64,000 nt of DNA from Hallerella sp963660435 (GTDB lineage: Bacteria; Fibrobacterota; Fibrobacteria; Fibrobacterales; Fibrobacteraceae). The stretch is taken from NCBI GenBank assembly GCA_963660435.1, contig CAVKYI010000002.1:177301-241300 (forward strand). The letters run 5' to 3'. Within the stretch, counting starts at the first letter, position 1. Each line of letters opens with the position of its first letter. Shown here piece after piece: positions 27,108 through 35,382 of the stretch. The notes under the pieces are model-generated. The model had not been told where the DNA came from. It was given only the letters and a program-made list of their open reading frames with translations, and searched no databases. Position numbers and translations under genes: made by a program.

Positions 27108-27940
27108 TGGTTTTCCACGGTTTCGGGATCTAGGAACAGTTCCCTTGCCAGGTGCCTTGCAAAGGGAGCCGCCCAGTTTCTTTCGGGCGCAATGCGGCTC
27201 CTTGTCTTCGCCTTAAACGCATGGTAGCTCAGAAGCATGGGCTTTCCTTGGCGCGCATCCCACAGGATCCATAGGGATTTCCACGCAAAGCCCCCGCTCT
27301 TGCCGATTTTCGGCAAGATCTTCACCTCGACCGTCACGGGCAAGGTCAAGTATCGAATGTTGTAGCGACGAAAGATGTTGAACAGTTCTTCGCGAAGAGG
27401 CGCAGGGACTTCCCTGTCAAAAACCGAATACGCGGTAAGGGAATCGGCGCGTTCCTCCCAGGGCGAAACATCCGAAAGGGATTTTCCATCCGCAAGCTTC
27501 ATTCCGAGAATCTTCCGGAGCGCATCCCTTATCCAGGAAGAGTCCGCCTCGGGAATCCACAGACCTTCCAGCATCTGTTCGTGACGCATTTTCGGAAAAC
27601 GTCTTTCGATTAGAGAATCCTCGTAGTGCGCAAGATCGAAATCCACGGCGTCTTCGCTAAAGCTGTGGCAAATCCTGTTTTCATCGGGACATTCCGCCAC
27701 GATCCGCAAAGCGGGAAAGCTTCCAATCGTCGCCGAGCTTTTTTCCAGCTCCAAGAATTTTGGATTCAGTTCGACAAAGCTTCTTTCGTCAAAAATTTCC
27801 AGATCCATCTCGCCGCGTTCCCCACATTCCGCACACGAGGAATCTCCTGTCGAATTTTCCGCCGGACGATTCCCGGCACAGGCGACAATCGTAAAGATCG
27901 AAAGGAATACGGCGACATCCAGGGCTTTAGAAATCTTCAT
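27104..27940 (-). CDS. Putative lipoprotein of unknown function
   Basis: 278 residues. N-terminal MKISKALDVAVFLSIFTIVA is followed by a lipobox cysteine (IVACAGNRP). A low-complexity stretch with CAECGE follows, then an acidic globular part (FDLAHYEDSLIERRFPKMRH, IPEADSSWIRDALRKILGMK) and a C-terminal beta-rich segment with GKSGGFAWKSLWILWDARQG and YHAFKAKTRSR. I recognise no family; it has the look of the lineage-specific lipoproteins of Fibrobacter. Divergent from ychF, with 45 bases between starts. Confidence 0.7.
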   Translation of the reverse strand: MKISKALDVAVFLSIFTIVACAGNRPAENSTGDSSCAECGERGEMDLEIFDERSFVELNPKFLELEKSSATIGSFPALRIVAECPDENRICHSFSEDAVDFDLAHYEDSLIERRFPKMRHEQMLEGLWIPEADSSWIRDALRKILGMKLADGKSLSDVSPWEERADSLTAYSVFDREVPAPLREELFNIFRRYNIRYLTLPVTVEVKILPKIGKSGGFAWKSLWILWDARQGKPMLLSYHAFKAKTRSRIAPERNWAAPFARHLARELFLDPETVENH

Positions 27941-27985
27941 GCCACAAAAATGCTAAATTTGCGCGCGATTAGCAAGGAGTCCAGC

Positions 27986-29086
27986 ATGAGTCTTAAGTGC
28001 GGAATCGTCGGTCTTCCGAACGTCGGCAAAAGTACAATCTTTAACGCCATCACGAACGCAGGCGCAGAAGCTGCCAACTATCCGTTTTGCACCATCGAAC
28101 CGAACGTCGGCATGGTGAGCGTTCCCGATGGCCGTCTGAACGAACTCGTCCAGGTCTATCATCCAAGATCCATCGTTCCCGCCGTGACGGAATTTGTCGA
28201 TATTGCGGGCCTTGTCGAGGGAGCGAGCAAGGGCGAAGGTCTCGGCAACCAGTTTCTCACGCACATCCGAGAATGCAACGCCATCATGGAAGTTGTCCGA
28301 TGCTTTGACGACGACGATATCACGCATGTACTCGGCACCGTCGATCCGGTACGCGACATCGACATCATCGAAACGGAACTGATCCTGAAAGACCTGGACT
28401 CCGTCGAAAAGCGTTTCGCCAACGAAAACAAGGCCGCCCGGACAGGAAACGCCAAGGCAAAGGAAAACGCCGAAGCCTGCGAAATCCTGAAAAAGGGACT
28501 TGAATCCGGAAAGAGCGCACGGGAATTCATCGGAAAGAACGGCGACGCACTCGATGCAATCGTACAGGATCTGGCCCTCCTCACCGCAAAGCCGCTCTTC
28601 TACTGCGCGAACATCCGCGAAGAAGACTTGGGAAAAGGCAACCAGTATGTTTCGCAGCTTGAAGAATTCGCGAAGAAGCAAGGTGCGTCCGTCGTCGTCA
28701 TCAGCGGAAAGATCGAAGAGGAACTTTCCAAGATGGAACCCGCCGACAAGGAAGAATTTCTCAAGGAACTCGGCATGAAGGAATCGGGACTGGATTCCGT
28801 CGTTCGCGAAGGTTACCGAATCCTCGGTCTGCACACATTCTTTACTGCCGGAGAAAAGGAATGTCGCGCATGGACTTTTACCGCCGGTTCGAAGGCTCCC
28901 CAGTGCGCAGGCGTCATCCACTCGGATTTCGAAAAGGGATTCATCCGCGCCGAAACGCTCGGTTTCGACGATTTCCGCAAATACGGTTCCTGGAACGCGG
29001 CGAAAGAAGCGGGCGTCGTCCGCACCGAAGGCAAGGAATACATCGTCCAAGACGGCGACATCATGTATTACCTTTTCAATGTGTGA
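27986..29086 (+). CDS. ychF: Ribosome-binding ATPase/GTPase YchF (OLA1 family)
   Basis: 366 residues, the usual length. Landmarks: P-loop GLPNVGKSTIFNAIT, switch NYPFCTIEPNVGMVSVPD, G3 DIAGLVEGASKGEGLGNQF, the YchF-specific NEN in the G4 position (FANENKAARTGNAKAKENAE) which favours ATP over GTP, and the C-terminal TGS domain (TFFTAGEKECRAWTFTAGSK). YchF binds ribosomes and modulates stress translation. Start at ATG 27986 with AAGGAG at ideal spacing; the longer reading frame upstream overlaps the divergent lipoprotein and is rejected. Confidence 0.95.
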   Translation: MSLKCGIVGLPNVGKSTIFNAITNAGAEAANYPFCTIEPNVGMVSVPDGRLNELVQVYHPRSIVPAVTEFVDIAGLVEGASKGEGLGNQFLTHIRECNAIMEVVRCFDDDDITHVLGTVDPVRDIDIIETELILKDLDSVEKRFANENKAARTGNAKAKENAEACEILKKGLESGKSAREFIGKNGDALDAIVQDLALLTAKPLFYCANIREEDLGKGNQYVSQLEEFAKKQGASVVVISGKIEEELSKMEPADKEEFLKELGMKESGLDSVVREGYRILGLHTFFTAGEKECRAWTFTAGSKAPQCAGVIHSDFEKGFIRAETLGFDDFRKYGSWNAAKEAGVVRTEGKEYIVQDGDIMYYLFNV

Positions 29087-29242
29087 TACCAAGAAAACCT
29101 GCTCCTCGTCAAGAAAATCAGGACGCAGGAATCAGTTGTCTGAGGGGAAGGATACAGTAAAAGGGACGAAAAGAAAACAGTTCGCTTCGAATTACCGTGT
29201 CCCTCGTACTGCGTTCCCAAAAGCCTAGATGTGCGGACTAAT

Positions 29243-29737
29243 CTACCTTCTTAAGCTCGGCTTCCCTCCGATTTTGCGAAGTTCCTGGACCTTGGAAAGA
29301 ACTGCCTTGTCCGCATGGAGAATCTTGGTAAGCGCGGTCGGGGATAATCCGAAAGCCCGTGCCGCTTCCCGGGTATCTCCGCCATTTGCATTTACAATGT
29401 CGAGAACGTCAGCGATGAATTGCGGATACATTTCGTTGGACGGCTGGATGTGTCCCATGCTTCCGGGAAACTTTAGACTTTCCGGCGGCTTGGGTGCTTC
29501 GCGGACGTTTAACGCAATGGCTAGACGCATCCGATGAAGCGCGTGGACCTTGTTTTCGTTTGCGCTTCGGCTTTCGCACGATTTGATTGCTAAATTGAAT
29601 TCGGACAGCCGCAGATCGACTCCGGAATTTGTCTTGTTGCGGAATTGTCCGCCGGGACCGCTTCCCTGGAATCCTGTGACCTTGCAGGCACGGAGCAGTT
29701 CGTTTAGCGGCATTTTTAGATAGGTATCGCGATGCAT
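29243..29737 (-). CDS. Release-factor-like protein with GGQ motif
   Basis: 164 residues. The catalytic loop of class I release factors is present at residues 25-31 within FQGSGPGGQFRNKTNSGVDL, followed by a helical part (SCESRSANENKVHALHRMRL). There is no codon-recognition domain, so it belongs with ArfB/PrfH-type peptidyl-tRNA hydrolases that rescue stalled ribosomes. The C-terminal part (about 110-164, DVLDIVNANGGDTREAARAF, LSPTALTKILHADKAV) looks like a small helix-turn-helix rather than the basic tail of ArfB. The ATG at 29737 abuts the ATG of the divergent lipoprotein; a TTG three codons earlier is an alternative. Confidence 0.75.
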   Translation of the reverse strand: MHRDTYLKMPLNELLRACKVTGFQGSGPGGQFRNKTNSGVDLRLSEFNLAIKSCESRSANENKVHALHRMRLAIALNVREAPKPPESLKFPGSMGHIQPSNEMYPQFIADVLDIVNANGGDTREAARAFGLSPTALTKILHADKAVLSKVQELRKIGGKPSLRR

Positions 29738-30463
29738 CACTTTCAAAATATAACTTTAGGCGCAAAGAGTTTCCGCTGTTTTCTTTTCGCAATTTTGCTT
29801 TCCCTGTTCTGCGCCTGTGCCGGTTCCAAGGCGGAAGTGACGTCGGATGCGGTCACCTATCGGCAGACCGAAGAGCAAAAACTTTCGATGCTCGAAGAAA
29901 CATTTGCGACGATTCGTCAGAAAGTCTCTGAAAACATTCCGCCGGAATCCCTTCTCGCCTATATTACGGATACTTCGTATTACTATGCCGATACGCTCCA
30001 GCGTTACGCTTTGGAAATGCCTGCGGAACGCGTCGAACAGCTTCCGCTAGGCGAGATGCTCGCCGTCCTCATCTATCGGGTTTTTGACCGGGAACGCGCC
30101 TGGGATCCCAACATGAACGAGGATTTTCGGATGCTTTCGCTTCTGACGGGAAAGAATGGCGTCATCCAGCGGACTGCCGGACTTAAGCTAGGACCGTTTG
30201 AAATCAAGAAGGACCGCGGCAGCGTGGGCTTAGCCTCAAGCCCGAAGGTTCCTGTCATCATTTTTGAATGGGACGATTCCAGCTGGAAGCTGGACCTGAA
30301 AGCGACACTTCCCCTAGTGACGAAAGGGCTTGAAAGCATCGGCGTCAAAAAGAAGTGGACGACAAAGGAGCTTGCCTTATATCTGATTGAGAAAGAATTC
30401 CATTATACCTATACGGATATTTCGTTTGATGATACGCTCCTAGAACCTTATTCCACGTTTTAG
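29732..30463 (+). CDS. Putative lipoprotein of unknown function
   Basis: 243 residues. A signal peptide with lipoprotein-like cysteine (FAILLSLFCACAGSKAE) precedes an all-soluble domain: an acidic helical section (KLSMLEETFATIRQKVSENI) and a later part (KKDRGSVGLASSPKVPVIIF, DLKATLPLVTKGLESIGVKK). No family recognised. First gene of a probable operon with the NUDIX hydrolase (8-base gap), lpxC and fabZ, which hints at an envelope role. The start codon is back to back with that of the divergent GGQ gene. Confidence 0.6.
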   Translation: MHHFQNITLGAKSFRCFLFAILLSLFCACAGSKAEVTSDAVTYRQTEEQKLSMLEETFATIRQKVSENIPPESLLAYITDTSYYYADTLQRYALEMPAERVEQLPLGEMLAVLIYRVFDRERAWDPNMNEDFRMLSLLTGKNGVIQRTAGLKLGPFEIKKDRGSVGLASSPKVPVIIFEWDDSSWKLDLKATLPLVTKGLESIGVKKKWTTKELALYLIEKEFHYTYTDISFDDTLLEPYSTF

Positions 30464-30471
30464 TTTCGTTT

Positions 30472-31041
30472 ATGTTTAAATACAAATTAAATCACTGGAA
30501 AATTTTAGATTCGAATACGCTTCTCGATTCGCAATTTTTGAAAGTGAAGAAAGAAAAATGCGAACTGCCGAACGGAAAGATCATTCCGGATTTTTACACG
30601 ATTTGGCAGCCGGACTGGGTACTTGTTCTTGCGCAAGACGTCGAAGGCCTTTGGCTGATGGAACGGCAATACCGCCACGGTACGGGGAAAGTTTCCCTGG
30701 AATTTCCGGCAGGGATTGTCGAAGCGGGCGAAACCCCGGTCGATGCCGCAAAGCGGGAACTCCAGGAAGAGTGCGCCTTTGGCGGAGGAAGCTTTGAATT
30801 TTTAGCGGAACTACCAATGAATCCTGACCGACATCGTGGGCGATTCTTTGTCGTTCGGGCAACAGGCGTTGTACAAAGTGGAGAAACGCATTTTGATTCG
30901 AGCGAGGAAATCGAGACGCTGCAATTTTCAACGGAAGACGTTTTATCAAAAATGCATTGCGGCGAAATCAACCATCCGCACCAGATCGCTGCATTCTTCT
31001 TGTATGGACTAAAAGATTCCTCTGGGATTTTAAACAAATGA
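30472..31041 (+). CDS. NUDIX hydrolase, ADP-ribose pyrophosphatase-like
   Basis: 189 residues. The full NUDIX box G-x5-E-x7-REUxEE-x-G is visible: GIVEAGETPVDAAKRELQEE followed by CAFGGG, preceded by MERQYRHGTGKVSLEFPAG as in ADP-ribose pyrophosphatases (NudF-like). Hydrolyses nucleoside diphosphate-linked metabolites; ADP-ribose is the most likely substrate from the E-F-P-A-G context. Its stop overlaps the lpxC start (ATGA). Confidence 0.88.
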   Translation: MFKYKLNHWKILDSNTLLDSQFLKVKKEKCELPNGKIIPDFYTIWQPDWVLVLAQDVEGLWLMERQYRHGTGKVSLEFPAGIVEAGETPVDAAKRELQEECAFGGGSFEFLAELPMNPDRHRGRFFVVRATGVVQSGETHFDSSEEIETLQFSTEDVLSKMHCGEINHPHQIAAFFLYGLKDSSGILNK

Positions 31042-31892
31042 AGCAGTCTTTTTTTGAAACGAAAATTCGGGCGCATTCGCTTTCGCTTGAAAATTCGGGA
31101 GTGCGAATAATCTGCGACAGAAAGGCGCGTCCTCAAGTAAGGTGGTTTGCCGCATCCGGGGAAACGCTTTGGAGTTCCTCAGACATAAACTCCTTTTCGA
31201 AACTGGAATTTTTTGCGAACCGTTCGAGCGGACTTTTCAAAAATTCTCACGCTTCGATTTCTACCGTGGAGCATCTCGCCCCGGTTCTGTTACTTTATCC
31301 AGAATCCTATCTGGAAATTCACGCCCTCGCCGAAGAACTCCCGATTTTGGACGGAAGCGCATATCCGTGGTATGAAGCGGTTCGCGGTCTTGCGGGTGTT
31401 CCGCAGGCACTTATGTTTTACGATGCGCCGATTCGGGAACGCCTAGAATGGGATGGTGGCTTTTTTGAAATTTCTCCGGCGGAAACGCTTGAAATCGAAT
31501 ATTCCCTTTCGCATGGAAATTTTTCGGATGACGCCTTTGTCTCCATTTACGATGCGGAAGACTTGGTGAAAATTTTCCCTGCGCGGACATTTATTTTTGA
31601 AGACGACTTGAAAAACGCCCGGGCGAACGGGCTGCTCGCTTTTGCGGATGAACAGTCCGGTCTGCTGCTTGCGGAAGAAAAAGGAAAAGCGATTCCGAAA
31701 ATAGGCGGTCCGTTTCGAATGGAAAGCGAACCCGTTTACCATAAAATTCTCGATTTGATCGGGGACATTTCCCTTCCTGCGCCTTTTTTACCTAGATTGA
31801 GAATTCGAATTCACAACGGTGGGCATGTCGCTCACCGGAAACTTTTAGAGAGGTTGATGGATTATGCTTTTAGAAACGCTTCCCAAGTCTAG
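31038..31892 (+). CDS. lpxC: UDP-3-O-acyl-N-acetylglucosamine deacetylase, divergent
   Basis: 284 residues, about 20 shorter than typical LpxC. Zinc ligands and catalytic residues are in place: STVEHLAPVLLL (Glu, His about 80), YHKILDLIGD (His and Asp ligands) and the C-terminal catalytic His in HNGGHVAHRKLLERL. The substrate-pocket ILDGSAYPWYEAV is also typical. Catalyses the first committed step of lipid A synthesis. Similarity is lower than usual between motifs, so it is a divergent member; the next gene, fabZ, begins inside its last 29 bases, a layout echoing the fused LpxC-FabZ proteins of Bacteroidetes. Confidence 0.8.
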   Translation: MKQSFFETKIRAHSLSLENSGVRIICDRKARPQVRWFAASGETLWSSSDINSFSKLEFFANRSSGLFKNSHASISTVEHLAPVLLLYPESYLEIHALAEELPILDGSAYPWYEAVRGLAGVPQALMFYDAPIRERLEWDGGFFEISPAETLEIEYSLSHGNFSDDAFVSIYDAEDLVKIFPARTFIFEDDLKNARANGLLAFADEQSGLLLAEEKGKAIPKIGGPFRMESEPVYHKILDLIGDISLPAPFLPRLRIRIHNGGHVAHRKLLERLMDYAFRNASQV

Positions 31893-32343
31893 CAAGCCCG
31901 GCGTTCTGTACGACTACGAGGCAATTCTCCAGATTTTGCCGCACCGCTACCCGTTCCTTTTCATCGACCAGGTAATTTCCTTGGATGTCGCGTCCGAAAT
32001 CCCGTCGATCGTTTGCGCCAAGAATGTCTCGTTCAACGAGCCGTTCTTTCAGGGACATTTTCCGGGAGAGCCTGTGATGCCCGGAGTCATCCAGATTGAA
32101 ACGATGGCGCAAGCCGGTGCGATTCTTGCGGGACTTCGCTACGAAGCGGAGTGTGCGGGAAAGCGCCCGGCATTTATGGGAGTCGACGCTTGCCGTTTCC
32201 GTCGTCCGGTTCGACCGGGTGATACGCTCGATGTGCGCATTTCGCTCGATAAGATGCGTCGCGGTATTTTGTTCTTTACAGGCGAAATTCGCTGCGGTGA
32301 TCAGGTCGTTTGCAATGCGACCTTCAGTGCGACGATGATCTAA
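31864..32343 (+). CDS. fabZ: 3-hydroxyacyl-ACP dehydratase FabZ
   Basis: 159 residues, hotdog fold. ILPHRYPFLFIDQVISLD and the catalytic H-F-P-G-E-P-V-M-P-G-V segment (FFQGHFPGEPVMPGVIQIE, His then Glu) identify FabZ. It dehydrates 3-hydroxyacyl-ACP in fatty acid elongation and shares its substrate branch point with LpxC and LpxA, which explains the linkage. The start lies within lpxC. A strong bidirectional terminator follows before the first mannanase. Confidence 0.94.
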   Translation: MLLETLPKSSKPGVLYDYEAILQILPHRYPFLFIDQVISLDVASEIPSIVCAKNVSFNEPFFQGHFPGEPVMPGVIQIETMAQAGAILAGLRYEAECAGKRPAFMGVDACRFRRPVRPGDTLDVRISLDKMRRGILFFTGEIRCGDQVVCNATFSATMI

Positions 32344-32452
32344 GCTTTTTGTTCCGAGAGAGGCTTTACAGCACAAGTTGCGTGTGGCATTCGCCTCTCC
32401 ACTCGGCTCGCGGCGGCTTTCGTTTGCGAAGCGTGCAGTTTACTGTAAAAGC

Positions 32453-32479
32453 AAAAGGCTCCCGTGGGGGAGCCTTTTT
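32453..32479. terminator. Bidirectional terminator between fabZ and the first GH26 gene
   Basis: A perfect 11-base stem AAAAGGCTCCC / GGGAGCCTTTT with loop GTGG; T-runs occur on both strands, serving fabZ (plus) and the mannanase gene (minus). Confidence 0.93.
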
Positions 32480-32501
32480 GTGTAACGCTTGGACGTTCGG
32501 A

Positions 32502-34427
32502 TTAGCGGACGAGAATCTTTTGGGTTGCGCTAAAGTTTGCACCGTTTACGCAGACAATGTAAACGCCTTGCGGAATTTTAGAAAGCTGGACTGTATGCGT
32601 TCCGGCAGAAAGGTTCGTGCCGATGTTCTGCACGAGCTTTCCTTGCAACGAGAAGAGGCTTACGTTCGAACGGGACGGGACAGTGAGCTGTAAGGAACGT
32701 CCTTGCTGCGAAAGCGTGACTGTAGAGCTGCGGACTTTGCTTGCCGGGGAAATGCCCACGTCATAATCTGCCCAACCCGGCATGTCGTCGAGCGCGATAA
32801 TGCGTTCGTCGTCCAAATTCTTTTTCCACATGTCGGTAGGCGTTTTGTCGAGGAAGTTTCCGTTCCAGGTCTGGCTCCAGGTCATCCAATAGCTCCAATA
32901 AGCTTTGTCTTCGGCAATGCTATCGATGTCTGGAATCGCACCGTTTTCACTTAACGCGACTAGTTTGTTAGTTCCGACTTCGCTAATGATCTTGTTGTAA
33001 TAATTGACTCCAGAGTTGTGGTTGAGCAGGGGATCGTAAATATCGACTGCGACAATGTCGACATATTCGTCGCCGGGATACCATGCCCCGTTGAGAGCGC
33101 TGTAATCATAACCATAAGTCGGATCCGTGTTGATGTTCCAGACCCAGAGCAGATTTTTTACGCCATTCGTATTCACCATACGGTCAAAGACTAAGCGGTA
33201 AAGCTGGACGTAGCATTCTGCGCTGGCAACGCCCCACCAGAACCATCCGCCGCTTGCTTCGTGGAGCGGACGCCATACAACGGCGATGTCCTTTTCTTGC
33301 AGTTGCAGGAAGTAGTTAGAAACGATATCCACGTCGTTGACGATATTCTGGTAGACTTCGGAAGAAGTGTTGATTTCTTTACAGGTGCTGTCGGTGAATG
33401 CAAGCGTGTAATTGAAGCAAGTGTTGTCGTCGGCTGTCTTTGTGACGCCTTCCGTGCAACCTGCGTTCTTGTAACCGTTTGCCTGGGTATAGAAGATTGT
33501 GTCTTCGCCGACCTTCCAGTGCCATGTGAATGTCGGGATGCCGCCCTTGTTCCACAGTTCTTCGGTCATGACGAGGTTGTTTTCGGTGTAGCCTTTAAAC
33601 CAGCCTTCTTCGTGGCGGCCGCCTGCGGCAAAGAGCATGTCGAAACCGCCGATGGCGGGATAATGGCCGCTACGGTTGTAAAATTCGGCAATATCCGTTT
33701 GGCCTGTCCAAGCGACTTCTGCATCGCTGTATTTGCAGGAATCTGCCGGAGTGCATTCGCCGGCTTTCAACAGCTTCATATTGCCGTAGTCATAATTGAA
33801 AACTTGATCGCTGATCATCATGCCGCTGGTGGTCTTGGTTCCAAAGTTGTCCTTGAGAAAGTCCAGAACTTTGTATGCGGCTTCTGTGGCGCCTGGGGTG
33901 ACTGGCGTAGATGAAATATTGAATACGGGGTCTGGGTGACGTTCGACGGAAAGATAGTCGACGCCTGCAGAGCTTGCGGCTTTCAAGACGACGCTGTGGG
34001 GTGATCCGGTGGTCAGTTTTACGCTGGCGGTTAAGGTGAATTCCTTGTTGACGGTAGTGCCCGTGTTGGATGCGTATGTTCCGATTGTATTGCCGTCGAT
34101 GACGATGGACGAGTTGTTGCTCACGTACATGTCGTTGATCCACATGTGAAGAATCAAATCGTACAGGCCTGTTTCGGATACGGTGACATCAAAGGTCATT
34201 TCGCCGGAAGTGTTGACGAATTTGCCCCCGGAAATTTGGATCGTTTGCAGGGTGTCGTAAATCTGCCAACCCTTGGACATGTCTAGTTCGTAAATTGCGG
34301 TATCCGATATGACGCCGCCCGTTGGAAGGGTCTGTTCTTCGGCTTCGTAAACGGTAGGGGTTGCATGGGCTGAGGTAATCCAGGCGGCCGCAGCAAAAAC
34401 GGTTAGGGGTAAAGTTTTGAGTTTCAT
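32502..34427 (-). CDS. Secreted GH26 beta-mannanase with N-terminal CBM35-like module (first of three)
   Basis: 641 residues. Signal peptide MKLKTLPLTVFAAAAWITSA, a CBM35/CBM6-type beta-sandwich (about 22-160, opening YEAEEQTLPTGG and closing GVDYLSVERH), the GH26 barrel with acid/base Glu at about 390 in WRPLHEASGGWFWW and nucleophile Glu at about 494 in ALSENGAIP, and a C-terminal sorting-type domain (about 570-641, SLFSLQGKLVQNIGTNLSAG, GVYIVCVNG..ILVR). Cleaves mannan outside the cell; the C-terminus suggests type IX-style export. Start at ATG 34427 follows AGGAG; a GTG two codons earlier is less likely. Same strand as the two downstream mannanases, but an island separates them. Confidence 0.92.
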   Translation of the reverse strand: MKLKTLPLTVFAAAAWITSAHATPTVYEAEEQTLPTGGVISDTAIYELDMSKGWQIYDTLQTIQISGGKFVNTSGEMTFDVTVSETGLYDLILHMWINDMYVSNNSSIVIDGNTIGTYASNTGTTVNKEFTLTASVKLTTGSPHSVVLKAASSAGVDYLSVERHPDPVFNISSTPVTPGATEAAYKVLDFLKDNFGTKTTSGMMISDQVFNYDYGNMKLLKAGECTPADSCKYSDAEVAWTGQTDIAEFYNRSGHYPAIGGFDMLFAAGGRHEEGWFKGYTENNLVMTEELWNKGGIPTFTWHWKVGEDTIFYTQANGYKNAGCTEGVTKTADDNTCFNYTLAFTDSTCKEINTSSEVYQNIVNDVDIVSNYFLQLQEKDIAVVWRPLHEASGGWFWWGVASAECYVQLYRLVFDRMVNTNGVKNLLWVWNINTDPTYGYDYSALNGAWYPGDEYVDIVAVDIYDPLLNHNSGVNYYNKIISEVGTNKLVALSENGAIPDIDSIAEDKAYWSYWMTWSQTWNGNFLDKTPTDMWKKNLDDERIIALDDMPGWADYDVGISPASKVRSSTVTLSQQGRSLQLTVPSRSNVSLFSLQGKLVQNIGTNLSAGTHTVQLSKIPQGVYIVCVNGANFSATQKILVR

Positions 34428-34589
34428 GAACACACTCCTCTAGGTTTATACAATATAAGTTTATGAAGAGTTTTTTCAAGAGGTTGAAAAACTTATGTAT
34501 GCGATAATCCAGGCAGATGCCATTGCGAGTGTTGTTTTACGATACTAGGCAATTCATTGCCTTAGTAGAGTTGTTCCCTATGGGGTGGG

Positions 34590-34898
34590 CTAGCAGTCGC
34601 TTACTTCGATAAGGACGTCTTGCAGAAATTCGCCGGGCTGATAGCCGAAAAATGCGGCGAGCCGGATGAAGTTTGCCATGGTTAGCTGGGTGTGGCTAAA
34701 ATGCCCGCTTTTGCGCTTGATGCCGACTTCCACGCCGTAGAGGGTGTTCTTGTGGAGTCCGAGCTGGAAGGCAAGCCCGTCGCGGGTGATGCCACGTGCC
34801 TTGCGGTGCCGCCTAAGTACCTTCGCGAGGGCTTCGGCGAAATGGTCGTCCTCCATTTTCTGCAAGTTTTGCAGGTCTATCTTAGGCATGTGTGACAT
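34590..34898 (-). CDS. XRE-family helix-turn-helix regulator
   Basis: 102 residues. HTH_3-type region: ALAKVLRRHRKARGITRDGL, FQLGLHKNTLYGVEVGIKRK, then a C-terminal helix pair ending FFGYQPGEFLQDVLIEVSDC. Small phage-repressor-like regulators of this kind commonly control adjacent accessory genes. It is divergent from the 63-residue gene and the plus-strand cassette; three TCTGT/ACAGA inverted repeats lie in the shared 284-base gap and are the best candidates for its operators. Base composition is intermediate between the mannanases and the cassette. Confidence 0.82.
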   Translation of the reverse strand: MSHMPKIDLQNLQKMEDDHFAEALAKVLRRHRKARGITRDGLAFQLGLHKNTLYGVEVGIKRKSGHFSHTQLTMANFIRLAAFFGYQPGEFLQDVLIEVSDC

Positions 34899-34937
34899 AC
34901 TAAGATGTTAGTTTTTGGACACTCCTTGGGGTATATA

Positions 34938-34960
34938 GATGTCTGTTATTATTTTACAGA
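34938..34960. promoter_or_regulatory. Candidate operator 1 (inverted TCTGT-N9-ACAGA)
   Basis: GATGTCTGT at 34938-34946 with inverse ACAGA at 34956-34960. It lies 40-62 bases upstream of the XRE start, beside a TATATA sequence that could be its -10 on the minus strand, so autoregulation is possible. Confidence 0.35.
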
Positions 34961-35042
34961 GGATTGTGATGGCGTGAGGATGGGCTGGCTGAGTGTCGAA
35001 ATAGCATAAAAGGGCTGTTTTTGCCGTATTTGTGCAAAAAAA

Positions 35043-35065
35043 ACAGATGATTCACATATCTCTGT
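35043..35065. promoter_or_regulatory. Candidate operator 2 (inverted ACAGA-N13-TCTGT)
   Basis: ACAGA at 35043-35047 and TCTGT at 35061-35065, in the opposite order to operator 1. Mid-way between the two divergent genes. Confidence 0.3.
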
Positions 35066-35103
35066 GATTTCAGGGCGAGAATAATGTATATTTTACAAAG
35101 GTT

Positions 35104-35115
35104 ACAGATGTCTGT
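35104..35115. promoter_or_regulatory. Candidate operator 3 (compact palindrome ACAGATGTCTGT)
   Basis: The same half-sites meet with a two-base spacer; GATGTCTGT repeats the sequence found in operator 1. Located 68 bases before the 63-residue gene, after the AT-rich stretch GTATATTTTAC. Confidence 0.35.
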
Positions 35116-35182
35116 GACTGCTGGTCTCGGTGTTCCCGGCTCTGGCCAGGTGACAAAGGGAAATACACTCAAGAGGTATAAT

Positions 35183-35374
35183 ATGATATATGCAGTTAAA
35201 ATGAATGGAGACGCTGTTGTACTCTATGATGCCCAAACTGGTTTCTATCAACGCTGTGTCTGTAGCGGCGCAATTTCTGCAACGGTTCAGGGGAATGTTG
35301 TTGTTGTAAACAAAAAAGATGGCCGTACAGAAATTTACAATGCAGATACAGGCTTTTATCAGCGGAGCCTTTAA
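35183..35374 (+). CDS. 63-residue protein with two TGFYQR repeats
   Basis: Start at ATG 35183, with AGAGG upstream. The protein has two copies of a strand motif: VVLYDAQTGFYQR near residue 11 and TEIYNADTGFYQRSL at the end, separated by VQGNVVVVNKKDGR. The pattern resembles single blades of a beta-propeller or a small beta hairpin repeat. I recognise no function; similar short proteins exist near accessory loci but I cannot name a family. A strong tandem hairpin follows, so it is probably its own transcript or is transcribed far above the downstream genes. A longer reading from ATG 35084 is possible but would cover operator 3. Confidence 0.6.
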   Translation: MIYAVKMNGDAVVLYDAQTGFYQRCVCSGAISATVQGNVVVVNKKDGRTEIYNADTGFYQRSL

Positions 35375-35382
35375 TTCAGGAA

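Noticed and set aside
34544..34566. Hairpin ACTAGGCAAT-TC-ATTGCCTTAGT as an attachment site or terminator of the XRE gene
   Set aside because: One bulged base, no T-run, and no matching copy at the other island end.
35084..35182. Upstream ATG extending the 63-residue protein to 96 residues
   Set aside because: The added part has no repeat pattern, overlaps a candidate operator, and lacks a ribosome binding site; AGAGG precedes the inner ATG.
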